Origin: UBA4744 sp963717135
GTDB taxonomy: Bacteria > Actinomycetota > Acidimicrobiia > Spongiisociales > UBA4744
Reading direction: 5' to 3'
Length of the DNA: 64,000 nucleotides
Assembly: GCA_963717135.1 (NCBI GenBank)
Contig: CAVQVN010000002.1
Span: 186,001-250,000 of the forward strand
The notes under the pieces: model-generated
What the model saw: only the letters and a program-made list of their open reading frames with translations
Database searches by the model: none
What the model was told of the DNA's origin: nothing
Shown here: in pieces, positions 16,511-24,283 of the stretch
How positions within the stretch are numbered: position 1 is the first letter of the stretch
How the letters are laid out: each line of letters opens with the position of its first letter
Position numbers and translations under genes: made by a program

Positions 16511-17290
16511 TCAGCGTGTGAAGAACAACTGCAACTCGATTGGTCCATGGTCTTCGACCGACAGGACGATGGCGGCGGAGGGAGCCTCAACGCCATAATC
16601 GGCGAAAACGATGTCTAGGGAGCCGACCACTACGATGACGTCGTCGACCAACTGGGCCTGGAGAGGAATCTCGACCGTGTTGGCGATGCCGTGAACGGTC
16701 AACTCGCCCGTGGCCACCACCGACACGGACTCCCCATCCCCGGGTATCCCGCCGAGATCGACGGGTTCCGTGAGAACGAAGGTGCCCGTCGGGAATTGAT
16801 CCGTGTCGAGCGCTCCCCGGATCTTGCTATCGCGGCGGCTGTCGTTGCTGACGATCGCAGTGAAGTCGGCTTCGAAACTCCCGCCCACCAGGGTGGTTCC
16901 CTCAATCTCGATGGTTCCGGACACTTTCGGGGTCCGTCCGACTGCCTCCGTGGCGCCGATCGAGGCTAGTTCTTCAGCCACGCGAAACCCGACGAAGGAG
17001 CTGGTGGCGTCCTCAAATGAGAACGAGCCGATCGAGGAGTCGACGGTCCAGGTGCCGTCGATCCCGGCTCCTGGATCCGGGCCGGAGGGCTCGCCCGAGA
17101 CCGGAGGAAGATCGTTAGAGGCTGCGGTCGTCGAAACTACGGCCGCGGCCGACCCCAGGTCGACGGCTTCCGGCTCGTCGCCTGATAGGAAAAACCACAG
17201 GCCGGCTCCGGCGGCCAACACTACGAGAGCGGCAACCGCCGCCAGCGCACCGCTGATGGCCGCGTGATCACTCCTGACTGAACGCCTCAA
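16511..17290 (-). CDS. Membrane-anchored YceI-like domain protein
   Basis: 259 residues from a TTG start with GGGAG ahead of it. A single N-terminal hydrophobic segment (about residues 14-36) is followed by a low-complexity Ser/Pro/Gly linker and a YceI-like beta-barrel from about residue 82, with WTVDSSIGSFSF, GFRVAEEL, SGTIEIEGTTL and TGELTVHGIANTVEIPL. The family binds isoprenoid-like lipids in a periplasmic or extracellular barrel; the ligand here is unknown. The longer frame up to 17419 would overlap the esterase gene, which supports the TTG. Confidence 0.75.
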   Translation of the reverse strand: MRRSVRSDHAAISGALAAVAALVVLAAGAGLWFFLSGDEPEAVDLGSAAAVVSTTAASNDLPPVSGEPSGPDPGAGIDGTWTVDSSIGSFSFEDATSSFVGFRVAEELASIGATEAVGRTPKVSGTIEIEGTTLVGGSFEADFTAIVSNDSRRDSKIRGALDTDQFPTGTFVLTEPVDLGGIPGDGESVSVVATGELTVHGIANTVEIPLQAQLVDDVIVVVGSLDIVFADYGVEAPSAAIVLSVEDHGPIELQLFFTR

Positions 17291-17393
17291 TGTGATCTCC
17301 CCTTCTTTGCTGAATGTGTCCCGGTGAGCTGAGAATGATATGAGAAAGCCGCGAGTACGTATGAGGCATACGGAAAAGAGGCGGATCTGGTTC

Positions 17394-18395
17394 TCAACCG
17401 CCGGTCTTGTTGGCCACAAACTCGGCTACCGAGCTCATCGTGCGCCGGGTCGCCTCATGATTGGGCAGCAGAGCCGGCCAGACGTGAAACATGTCGTCCT
17501 CGATCCGGAGAATCACATCTGCCCCGTCCGCCTTGGCCTTGTCGAACAGGCGATGAGAATCGTCGAGGATCATCTCTCTTCCTCCCGCGAAAATGAGCAT
17601 CGGGGCTACCCCGGAATAATCCCCGTACATCGGTGACGCCTCCGGATGCCGGGGATCGCTGTCACCCAGGTAGAAGATATTGGCCATGGCCGGGCCCATC
17701 GGCAGATAGTCGGTCAGCGCGTTCTTGTGGATCGACGCGGCAGTGTGCTCCAGGTCGGTGTAGGGCGAGAAGAGAACCGCTCCTGCTGGTTGGGGATGTC
17801 CGCCTTTCCGAAGTCTTTGCAGGAGAGCGCCGGCGAGACCACCACCCGCCGAGTCGCCCGCCACGATAAGCGTTTTCGGATCGGTCCCGGTCTCCAACAA
17901 ACCGAGATAGGCAGCTTCGGCGTCGTCGACGGCGGCCGGGAACTTGTGTTGGGGCGCCAGGCGATATTCCGGGACGAAGGTAGTCGCCCTGGTGACCCAG
18001 GTCAGTCGCGCAACAAACCTTCGATAGGTAGCCGGACTACCAGCAAGATAGGCCCCGCCGTGCAGGTAGAGGATGGTCGGATCAAATTGACGGGCATGGT
18101 TGCGTCTGATCCACTCCCCGTGTATCCCCCCTACCGTCGCAGGCTCAAACGTCATCACGTGTCGCAAGGATCGGGGCAAAGGTGGGTCGAGCCCGGCTTC
18201 CAGAGCTCGCCTGTCCGTTCGATCCCCGCCGCTCGCCGAAGCGACCAGGAATCCGCGAAGCGCCACCATCCGCAACTCCACCGACCACGACCAGGACGCT
18301 ACCAACGGGCCGCGCGACAGTCGGTGAAAGACCTGCCGTCCCAAAGCAGTCAGAACGGCTACCAACAATTTGATGACGTAGCGCAGTCTCGACAT
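17394..18395 (-). CDS. Alpha/beta-hydrolase, hormone-sensitive-lipase family esterase
   Basis: 333 residues. Oxyanion-hole motif LYLHGGAY at about residue 110 and nucleophile elbow GDSAGGG at about 180, both hallmarks of bacterial HSL (type IV) esterases. The Asp (GGREMILDDS) and His (EDDMFHVWP) positions follow near the end. The N-terminus is basic and hydrophobic (RLRYVIKLLVAVLTAL) and may associate with the membrane. It would hydrolyse short or medium acyl esters. The 103-base gap before the YceI-like gene shows no clear terminator. Confidence 0.85.
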   Translation of the reverse strand: MSRLRYVIKLLVAVLTALGRQVFHRLSRGPLVASWSWSVELRMVALRGFLVASASGGDRTDRRALEAGLDPPLPRSLRHVMTFEPATVGGIHGEWIRRNHARQFDPTILYLHGGAYLAGSPATYRRFVARLTWVTRATTFVPEYRLAPQHKFPAAVDDAEAAYLGLLETGTDPKTLIVAGDSAGGGLAGALLQRLRKGGHPQPAGAVLFSPYTDLEHTAASIHKNALTDYLPMGPAMANIFYLGDSDPRHPEASPMYGDYSGVAPMLIFAGGREMILDDSHRLFDKAKADGADVILRIEDDMFHVWPALLPNHEATRRTMSSVAEFVANKTGG

Positions 18396-18444
18396 TTCCG
18401 CCGAACGGTAGAGCGGAGAAGGTTCGAGACGAAATCGGGGTTTA

Positions 18445-18474
18445 GGGAACCCTTAACCTTCTCGCGAGGTTCCC
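18445..18474 (+). promoter_or_regulatory. Inverted repeat upstream of the CXXCH protein gene
   Basis: Arms GGGAACC (18445-18451) and GGTTCCC (18468-18474) are perfectly complementary. The palindrome CTCGCGAG lies inside. A second pair GTTGA/TCAAC (18495-18499, 18508-18512) lies just before the GGAGG Shine-Dalgarno. This may be an operator or 5' leader structure; no promoter was recognised. Confidence 0.35.
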
Positions 18475-18526
18475 GCAACCCTCCGCCGGTCATAGTTGAC
18501 GTAGTACTCAACCGGAGGGACCACCG

Positions 18527-19354
18527 ATGAAACGTTTCCTAGCAGCGACCGCCTTCCTCGTAGTCGCCGTGGGCGTGATTGCGATCAGCAACAGCGCCTC
18601 GGCGAAGGACTCCATCCTGACCAGCTTCACCAGCAACTATCCGGCCACATCAGGGTCGGCCTTGGATAGCTGCTCGACCTGTCACACAAGCGTCCCGGCG
18701 CTCAATGCATACGGTTCGGCTCTCCGGACCGCGGGCCTCAACTTCGGCGCCATCGAGGGTCTCGACTCCGACGGAGACGGGTTCACGAATCTCCAAGAAA
18801 TCCGCGCTCTGACCAACCCGGGTGTCGCCTCGAGCCGCCCGACCGCGCCGACTTCCACCAGCACTACCAGCAGTACGACCAGTACCACCAGCGTCGTCAC
18901 GTCGAGTACCTCCAGCACGACCAGTACGACGGCGGCTGCTGCTCCCCAACCTGCGACTGCCACCGCGACGCCTGCAGCGGGGCCATCGGGATCGACGGCC
19001 TTCGAAGTCAAAGGGGTCGGGACGGTGTGGCTTGCCATCGAAGACGGACGTCTGTTGGTCACCCGGGTAGACACAACCTGGCAATACAGCCAAGAGAGCG
19101 ATGATGACGACGAAGACGGCCACGAGGTCGAGATCAAGTTCCGCTCCGGTAACGAAGAGGTCGAATTCGAGGCCGAGCTCGAAGACGGAGAGATCCGGAC
19201 CAAGGTGGAGGTTGGATCGGCCGACGATCGGGATGACGACCGCGACCATGGCAATGACGACGGGCGCAACGGTGATCACGATGACGACGACCACGGCGAT
19301 GATCACGGCGATGATCACCATGGCGACGGCAAGGACGATCACGACGACGACTGA
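18527..19354 (+). CDS. Secreted CXXCH protein with calcium-loop motif and Asp/His-rich tail
   Basis: 275 residues. A signal peptide covers about residues 1-26 (cleavage near SASA-KD). CSTCH at 49-53 is a single c-type haem attachment motif. DSDGDGFTNLQEI at 80-92 matches an EF-hand or thrombospondin type 3 calcium loop. Residues about 100-155 are a Ser/Thr/Pro/Ala linker, about 158-225 a compact domain of unknown kind, and about 228-275 almost only Asp, His, Gly, Asn and Lys. The tail suggests metal binding outside the cell. Function is unknown; electron transfer or metal sensing is speculation. GGAGG lies before the ATG. Confidence 0.8.
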   Translation: MKRFLAATAFLVVAVGVIAISNSASAKDSILTSFTSNYPATSGSALDSCSTCHTSVPALNAYGSALRTAGLNFGAIEGLDSDGDGFTNLQEIRALTNPGVASSRPTAPTSTSTTSSTTSTTSVVTSSTSSTTSTTAAAAPQPATATATPAAGPSGSTAFEVKGVGTVWLAIEDGRLLVTRVDTTWQYSQESDDDDEDGHEVEIKFRSGNEEVEFEAELEDGEIRTKVEVGSADDRDDDRDHGNDDGRNGDHDDDDHGDDHGDDHHGDGKDDHDDD

Positions 19355-19377
19355 CTTGTCACTTCGAGACCGATTTG

Positions 19378-19401
19378 AGTGGGGGCCTGAGGGCCCCCAC
19401 T
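19378..19401 (+). terminator. GC-rich hairpin after the CXXCH protein gene
   Basis: AGTGGGGGCC pairs with GGCCCCCACT across a TGAG loop, a perfect 10-bp stem 24 bases after the stop. No T-run follows, so it may act as a Rho-independent-like or Rho-assisted end. From 19402 to 19623 I see no gene. Confidence 0.6.
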
Positions 19402-19623
19402 CCGCGTGCGTGGGGTTGCCCTACCCCAGACCATCCGACTTCTGATCCATGGTCCGCGTGGTCGATGCATTCTGCCGCCGGTGCGGCGTAGTTCGGGGAC
19501 GGCCTGCGACCTGTACGCCCTGGGTCGAAATGTCACCAACGTCCTGGCCGGATACGCCTAATGGGTCACGAATGCGATCGGGAGATTCGCGGCGGTGGGA
19601 TGAGGTCCAGCGGCCACCCGTGG

Positions 19624-20859
19624 CTAAGGCGAGACCGGTTCCAGGGCCGGCAATCCGATATATGCCAGTCGGATCAAATCGTCGCCTGATTGCGCGTCGC
19701 TGTTGGCCATCACAACGATCGCACAATCATGTTCAACCGAGTAGATGACACCCGCCACATGTCCGGAGCTGTGACCGAAGTGGCCCAGGAACTCCATGCC
19801 ACTTGGTCTTACTCGCATGATTCCTAGGCCGAATTGGGCCTCTGAACCATTCCCCGAATAGACGCTCATCGTGTCCATGGTTGCGGGATCATCAAACAAC
19901 TGCCCATTGAAAAGTGCCCACGCGAAAGTGATCAAGTCGGGCGCAGTCGAGACCATGCCGCCCGTCATCCAGGTAGTCCGGAAATATCGCTCGGCAAACT
20001 CGGCATCCACACGCGTCAACACGGGGTGCTGATTGATGAACCCGCCGGAACCATCCAGAGCCACAAAGTCACTGTAGGTGGGCAGGATGTCACCAATGGG
20101 GTCCTCATATGTTGCGAGATACGTGTGATCCAGACCAAGCGGATCGAGGATACGGCTGCGAATGACCGACTCAGCAGGTTGACCGGTGGCATCTTCAATC
20201 AATAGACCCAGGATGAGGTAGTTGGTATTCGAATAGGAGAAGCGCCCGGGCGTCTGCTCCAGAGAGTGATCGCGGATCATCGTTTCGGCGATCACTTGGG
20301 GGTCGAACGGCTCTCCATCGCCCCACAATGCCTGTCGCATCGCCGGTATCGTTCCGAAGTATCGGATCCCGGACTTATGGGCAAGGAGATGCCGTACGGT
20401 GATCTGATCGCCATACGGTTTTTCCAGAACCTCGGGAAACCAAATCGACAACGGATCATCCAGGTTGATCAACCCTTCCTCCACCAACTGCATCACCACC
20501 GTCGCAACAAACATCTTCGTGATGCTCCCCGTGTAGAAGGGCCTATCTGCTTGCATCGGAATCTCTTCCTCGCGATCTGCCCAACCAGATGTTGCGACGA
20601 TTGTCTCTTCCGGGGTATCTACCCACAGCATCAATCCGGGAGCCGGCCAATCCAGCAATGCCTCATCAAGTGCCGCCTGGATGCGAACCGCGGGGGGGAA
20701 GGTTGTCGTGGTAACCGGGAGAAATGTCGTGGTCGTTTCCAAAACAGCAGAAGTCATCGTCAGGGTGCTGGGAACGGCCGGCTCAGGAGAGCCTGCCGCA
20801 GTGCAGGCCGCGGCCAAAAGAGCGGTGGACACCATCAACGGATAGACGAATCTCCTCAT
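19624..20859 (-). CDS. Class C beta-lactamase-like serine hydrolase, lipoprotein
   Basis: 411 residues from the ATG at 20859. Lipobox LLAAAC places the anchored Cys near residue 17, followed by a Thr/Pro linker. Active-site motifs of the penicillin-binding/AmpC fold are visible: TGSITKMF (Ser-x-x-Lys, about residue 100), YSNTNY (Tyr-x-Asn, about 190) and GHFGHSSG near residue 350. The family includes D-aminopeptidases, esterases and true beta-lactamases, so resistance cannot be concluded. The upstream frame to 21099 runs into a methyltransferase remnant and is not part of the protein. Confidence 0.8.
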   Translation of the reverse strand: MRRFVYPLMVSTALLAAACTAAGSPEPAVPSTLTMTSAVLETTTTFLPVTTTTFPPAVRIQAALDEALLDWPAPGLMLWVDTPEETIVATSGWADREEEIPMQADRPFYTGSITKMFVATVVMQLVEEGLINLDDPLSIWFPEVLEKPYGDQITVRHLLAHKSGIRYFGTIPAMRQALWGDGEPFDPQVIAETMIRDHSLEQTPGRFSYSNTNYLILGLLIEDATGQPAESVIRSRILDPLGLDHTYLATYEDPIGDILPTYSDFVALDGSGGFINQHPVLTRVDAEFAERYFRTTWMTGGMVSTAPDLITFAWALFNGQLFDDPATMDTMSVYSGNGSEAQFGLGIMRVRPSGMEFLGHFGHSSGHVAGVIYSVEHDCAIVVMANSDAQSGDDLIRLAYIGLPALEPVSP

Positions 20860-20872
20860 GGGCCTGACGGCG

Positions 20873-21109
20873 TCAATTCCAAGGAGCACAAGCAATACCC
20901 GTCTCTTCGCGGGCCGCGAAGCCCAGTGCGAGTGAGCCCGTACCGGCGCCAAGATCGAGGGCGCGTTGGCCCGGTTCGATCCAACGGCTGTGAAACAGGC
21001 GATTGAAAAAAACGTTCGGGGAGCCCGGGCGATAGCGTTGGCAGTACACGACCGTGTGACCAACGGCGGGCCGGACTCCATGGTCCTTGACTGCCCCACA
21101 ATCGCTCAC
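20873..21109 (-). pseudogene. Relic of a SAM-dependent methyltransferase
   Basis: A 78-residue frame carries a clean class I methyltransferase motif I, GQRALDLGAGTGSLALGF, preceded by NRLFHSRWIEP as in UbiE-like proteins. It then ends after only about 15 more residues, so motifs II-IV are missing. Residues before NRLFH do not look like a natural N-terminus. It lies directly upstream of the beta-lactamase-like gene. I read it as a decayed or truncated copy. It accounts for most of the 309-base gap 20860-21168. Confidence 0.5.
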
Positions 21110-21168
21110 GAAACAAGGCTAATCGCGGGTCCCATCTTTGCCGGGCGGCGGCGCAGTCAGATGAAAGT

Positions 21169-21735
21169 TCAGTCGATCTCTTCGATCGTCCAGATCATCC
21201 ACGAACCCTGCTCTTCGGACCATGACATCACCAGTCGCCAGGTCGTCTCCGAAGGCGATCCCTCGCCGCGAGTGGCGGTCACAGATCCCTCGATGGTGGC
21301 AAAACTCGAAGTCCGCATCTCGATGTGAGGATCCTTCATGAGAAGTGCGTAGGCCGGGCCGCCTGAAGGAGCAGCCACGATCTCCAAAGCCATGTCCTGG
21401 AGGAGGGGCAGCTGGGGGCTCGATGGGTGGAACATCTCGCCAAGAATCTGCAGGTCACCGGACGTTGCAAAGCCTCCCCAAGCGTCGAGGGCCGCATCGC
21501 CGGCAGGCCGGATGGCCTCGAAGGGATGGGTCTCCGCCAACGTGAGGGCTGCAGTAGTTGGGCCCACCGTCGGCGCCGGGAGGGTCGGTTCGGCCTCTAT
21601 CCGGGCCCACGTCGGCGCCGGACCTCTTGGCGGGGCACCATTCCCGATCAGCGATGCAATCAGCGCAATGACCAGTCCTGCTGCTACGACGCCACCGGCG
21701 ATCAGACGGGTCCTCGGGGTGGGGTTGCTCGTCAT
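21169..21735 (-). CDS. Membrane-anchored hypothetical protein at the end of the Tad operon
   Basis: 188 residues: one N-terminal membrane segment (about residues 11-32, LIAGGVVAAGLVIALIASLIG, trimmed by one), a Pro-rich linker to about 60 and a soluble domain of about 120 residues ending with WRLVMSWSEEQGSWMIWTIEE. This end resembles the last strands of NTF2-like domains, but I do not recognise the family. It starts seven bases after the TadG-like gene and is very likely co-transcribed with the pilus genes, suggesting an envelope role. Confidence 0.6.
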   Translation of the reverse strand: MTSNPTPRTRLIAGGVVAAGLVIALIASLIGNGAPPRGPAPTWARIEAEPTLPAPTVGPTTAALTLAETHPFEAIRPAGDAALDAWGGFATSGDLQILGEMFHPSSPQLPLLQDMALEIVAAPSGGPAYALLMKDPHIEMRTSSFATIEGSVTATRGEGSPSETTWRLVMSWSEEQGSWMIWTIEEID

Positions 21736-21742
21736 CTAGCCC

Positions 21743-22201
21743 TCATCGCGAGGCGATGCGGGCGGTCGAGGAGGCAGCCACCTCGATCGGTGATGTATCC
21801 ACCTCAGGATTGAGCCCGGTAAACACTCTGAGGAGAGTGAGATTGACATCGCGTCGCATGGTCACCGACACAAAGTCCGCCCCCACCACGATGTCGGCAT
21901 CAGGTCCGGGACAGAGACTCACCCCACCGTTGGTCTGCAGGTACCGACACGCCCTCGCCAATGCCTGAATCGGCTCAAGTTGAACGGTAGGCGGATTGCT
22001 CCGCAGGGCTTCGGTGTCGACGGCCCCGGTCGCGGATACGGCGGCACCGTCTACAACACCGGCCACTGCGCGATGTTCGGCAACCAAATGCCACAGATCT
22101 ACGGATATCGCCCCGACGGCCACAACGAGAACCACCAACATGAGCATGAAGTTGACACTCGTGAACCCTCGTTCGCTCTGGACTGGCGGAAGAACGCTCA
22201 T
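21743..22201 (-). CDS. TadE/TadG-like pseudopilin with Asn at +5
   Basis: 152 residues. The N-terminus has a prepilin-like ERGFTSVNF site followed by a 20-residue hydrophobic helix, then VDLWHLVAEHRAVAGVVDGAAVSA as in TadE/TadG proteins that arrange their helix before a beta-rich exterior domain. Relative to Phe as +1, residue 17 (Asn) stands where type IV prepilins normally have Glu. Two Cys (CRYLQTNGGVSLC) may form a disulphide. The start overlaps the previous TadE gene by four bases. Confidence 0.75.
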   Translation of the reverse strand: MSVLPPVQSERGFTSVNFMLMLVVLVVAVGAISVDLWHLVAEHRAVAGVVDGAAVSATGAVDTEALRSNPPTVQLEPIQALARACRYLQTNGGVSLCPGPDADIVVGADFVSVTMRRDVNLTLLRVFTGLNPEVDTSPIEVAASSTARIASR

Positions 22202-22638
22202 GGGAAACTCCGGAAGTCGTCAACATGCTCAGAGTGACTGGTGTGCCACCAGACTTCTGCAACCGAGCCGACCCCGGGGACGGTCAAAGCCGGGACCCGT
22301 ATCCGAATCTCCACGACGACGTCCGAGCCACGTCCCAAAACTGCGCCTTCGGGTTCCATTCGAATCGATACCAGATCCCAATCGTCGTCGCCCAGTCCGT
22401 AGTTGGCCACTATGGCCTCGGCAACCTGCGCAGCTGCTTGTGCTCCGCTTTCAAAATCGTCGGCCAGCACCATGCTCCTGGCGGCTTCCTGGCTGATCTC
22501 CCTGCCCATCGTTTGCCTGGCCAGCCATGGCGCGATCGAGCCGACAATCATCACCATGGGCAGCAACAGCAGCCCGAGCGCCACCGCCCACTCAGCCGCT
22601 ACGAAGCCTCGCTCGGAGGAGCCGGCGTTCGTGCTCAT
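22198..22638 (-). CDS. TadE-like pseudopilin with canonical Glu at +5
   Basis: 146 residues from the ATG at 22638. The site ERGFVAAEW gives Gly-Phe with Glu five residues on, as in class III prepilins processed by TadV/CpaA peptidases. A hydrophobic helix follows (VALGLLLLPMVMIVGSIAPW), then an exterior domain of about 100 residues. The upstream in-frame extension is Arg-rich and overlaps the previous TadE gene, so it was rejected; the chosen start overlaps that gene's stop by four bases. Confidence 0.75.
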   Translation of the reverse strand: MSTNAGSSERGFVAAEWAVALGLLLLPMVMIVGSIAPWLARQTMGREISQEAARSMVLADDFESGAQAAAQVAEAIVANYGLGDDDWDLVSIRMEPEGAVLGRGSDVVVEIRIRVPALTVPGVGSVAEVWWHTSHSEHVDDFRSFP

Positions 22639-23042
22639 GGCCCCTCGGAGAACGTCTCGACTACCGCTCGTCCCACTACTTCGAATCCCAGATCGGGCAA
22701 TCCACCGATCCACCACCTCGACGAGCCGGTGGCGGTGGCCACCATCTCCGTTCCGTCTATTCCACACTCGATGTCGATGCCTTCGCCCAGCCGACCCCTG
22801 AGCAGACCCGAGTGATCGCCCCGCAGAATCGAATTAGCCAGGGTTTCGCAGTCTTCCTCTGTGTTTGACGCAGCCGCACCGTGGCGAGCTGCTTCATCGA
22901 TTGCCACCCTGACCGCCCCGAGTTGGTACTGCATAGCCACCAAGTTCACTACCCCGGCGAAGACGAGCATGGTGAAGAAGGCCATAACGGCAAACTGCAG
23001 GGAGGTGAAGCCCAAATCGTTATCACTGAGTATGGAGGTCAC
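22635..23042 (-). CDS. TadE-like pseudopilin with Gln at +5
   Basis: 135 residues. N-terminal DLGFTSLQFAVMAFFTMLVF has the Gly-Phe junction and hydrophobic helix, with Gln16 at the +5 place. The following helix VNLVAMQYQLGAVRVAIDEAARHGA is the TadE signature that leads into an exterior domain. Two Cys (C64 region and C91 region) are present. It lies six bases downstream of the Flp-like pilin gene and overlaps the next TadE gene by four bases. Confidence 0.75.
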   Translation of the reverse strand: MTSILSDNDLGFTSLQFAVMAFFTMLVFAGVVNLVAMQYQLGAVRVAIDEAARHGAAASNTEEDCETLANSILRGDHSGLLRGRLGEGIDIECGIDGTEMVATATGSSRWWIGGLPDLGFEVVGRAVVETFSEGP

Positions 23043-23048
23043 AGTCGC

Positions 23049-23261
23049 TCAACTACTGGCAGGTATCCCGAATTGGTCACGGAGCCAGTTGATCACGTCC
23101 ACTCCCAGGACCTGGAGAACCGCCAGGATTGCTGCCAGGACGATGATCCCCACGGCGGCAATGGCGATCGCCTCTGCGGTTTGAAACCCGCGGTCCTCGT
23201 CCCCCATCCTCGCCAGCGCGGCGGACAGCATCACGGTCAGTTCCTTCAATGTCTGCGTCAT
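23049..23261 (-). CDS. Flp-type major pilin candidate
   Basis: A 70-residue protein with a 25-residue charged leader ending DEDRG, then FQTAEAIAIAAVGIIVLAAI. Cleavage after Gly25 would leave Phe at +1 and Glu30 at +5, the class III (Flp) prepilin pattern. The mature peptide of 45 residues is mainly one hydrophobic helix, the size expected for Flp pilins. It lies between the tadC-type gene and the TadE-like genes, the normal place for structural subunits. TadE-like proteins downstream would be minor pilins. Confidence 0.75.
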   Translation of the reverse strand: MTQTLKELTVMLSAALARMGDEDRGFQTAEAIAIAAVGIIVLAAILAVLQVLGVDVINWLRDQFGIPASS

Positions 23262-23314
23262 TCCTTCCCCTTTCTCCGGTTATCGATCGAAACCGTCGGT
23301 AATCTCTCAGTTCC

Positions 23315-24283
23315 TCACCCTCCCAGCCCCCTGAAGATGATCCAGGGAAGCGGCGCTCCGACAAAAAGAATCATGATTGGTGCGATGAGGCCCACGATGG
23401 GAATCAACATGGCCGCCCGCCGCTTGGTCGCCAGCCTTCGCAACGCCTCGCGACGGTCCTCCCGGATTTCTTCGCTCATCGCCAGGAGAGTGTCGGCCAG
23501 ATCGGACCCCCTCTCCTCGGAGCTGGAGAGGAGTTGATACATCCGGGAGGCGTGGGGTTCCGGCGTCAAGTCTGCCAGGCGCCAGAATGCCTTGGGGGCG
23601 GGCATGCCTCCCTGAATCAGTCGCATGGCCTCTCGAAGCTCGTCGATCACGGCGCCTCGGCCTTTGGTGACGATCTGGCGAACCGCGGAGATCACTCCGC
23701 CGCCGATTCGAACCCGCAGGGCCAGCTGCTGGTTGATCGTGTACAACTCGATCTCCATTCGCGCTCGGCGAATCTCGATCGCCCGGTCAATTCGGCCCCG
23801 CCAGTAGGCAGCTCCGCCCACGAAACCGGTAATCGCCAGGATCAAGACCATCAACGTTGGCCGGGCGAGCAGCAAACCCATTACGCCTGCTCCAATCGCC
23901 GCGACGCTCGCAGTCGCGAACTGTCGCATCCGGTACTCCTGAACCCGTTGGGACTCGTTCGTGCCGGTGAACAAGCCCGCCTGGCGAATCTTCAACGCCA
24001 GCTGCTCCTCGCTGGTTGCCTCAAGGAACCGGCCGACGCGTTGGGAGATTTCGACCAGCGGTGGCCCGAGGAGTCGACCGAGCGCCGTCCGGGCTGTGGT
24101 GCCATCACCAGATCCCCATCGAAGTGCTGAAGTGCTGCTGCCCAGCACACTCCGACTGACCACCGTGTAGCGGTGCAACCTGCCGCTCAGCCGCACAGGT
24201 GGACGCACTATGAGGTGAACGCCCGCCGCCACCGCGATGCCGGCAAGGCCGGCTGCCGCCAGCACGTGAAGCACGTCGCTCAT
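23315..24283 (-). CDS. tadC: Type II secretion F family protein, TadC-like
   Basis: 322-residue inner-membrane platform protein of the Tad pilus system. An N-terminal membrane segment, two more near residues 125-165 and a C-terminal one (about 290-315) frame a cytoplasmic F domain (ELYTINQQLALRVRIGGGV and YQLLSSSEERGSDLADTLLAMSEEIREDRR-type regions, trimmed). The ATG overlaps the TadB stop by four bases. With TadB it forms the heteromeric platform on which the TadA ATPase acts. Confidence 0.8.
   Translation of the reverse strand: MSDVLHVLAAAGLAGIAVAAGVHLIVRPPVRLSGRLHRYTVVSRSVLGSSTSALRWGSGDGTTARTALGRLLGPPLVEISQRVGRFLEATSEEQLALKIRQAGLFTGTNESQRVQEYRMRQFATASVAAIGAGVMGLLLARPTLMVLILAITGFVGGAAYWRGRIDRAIEIRRARMEIELYTINQQLALRVRIGGGVISAVRQIVTKGRGAVIDELREAMRLIQGGMPAPKAFWRLADLTPEPHASRMYQLLSSSEERGSDLADTLLAMSEEIREDRREALRRLATKRRAAMLIPIVGLIAPIMILFVGAPLPWIIFRGLGG

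Noticed and set aside
18650..19342. Val/Ile-rich minus-strand frames opposite the CXXCH protein
   Set aside because: They are the reverse reading of the GAT/GAC-rich Asp tail and Thr linker, which produces hydrophobic codons by composition.
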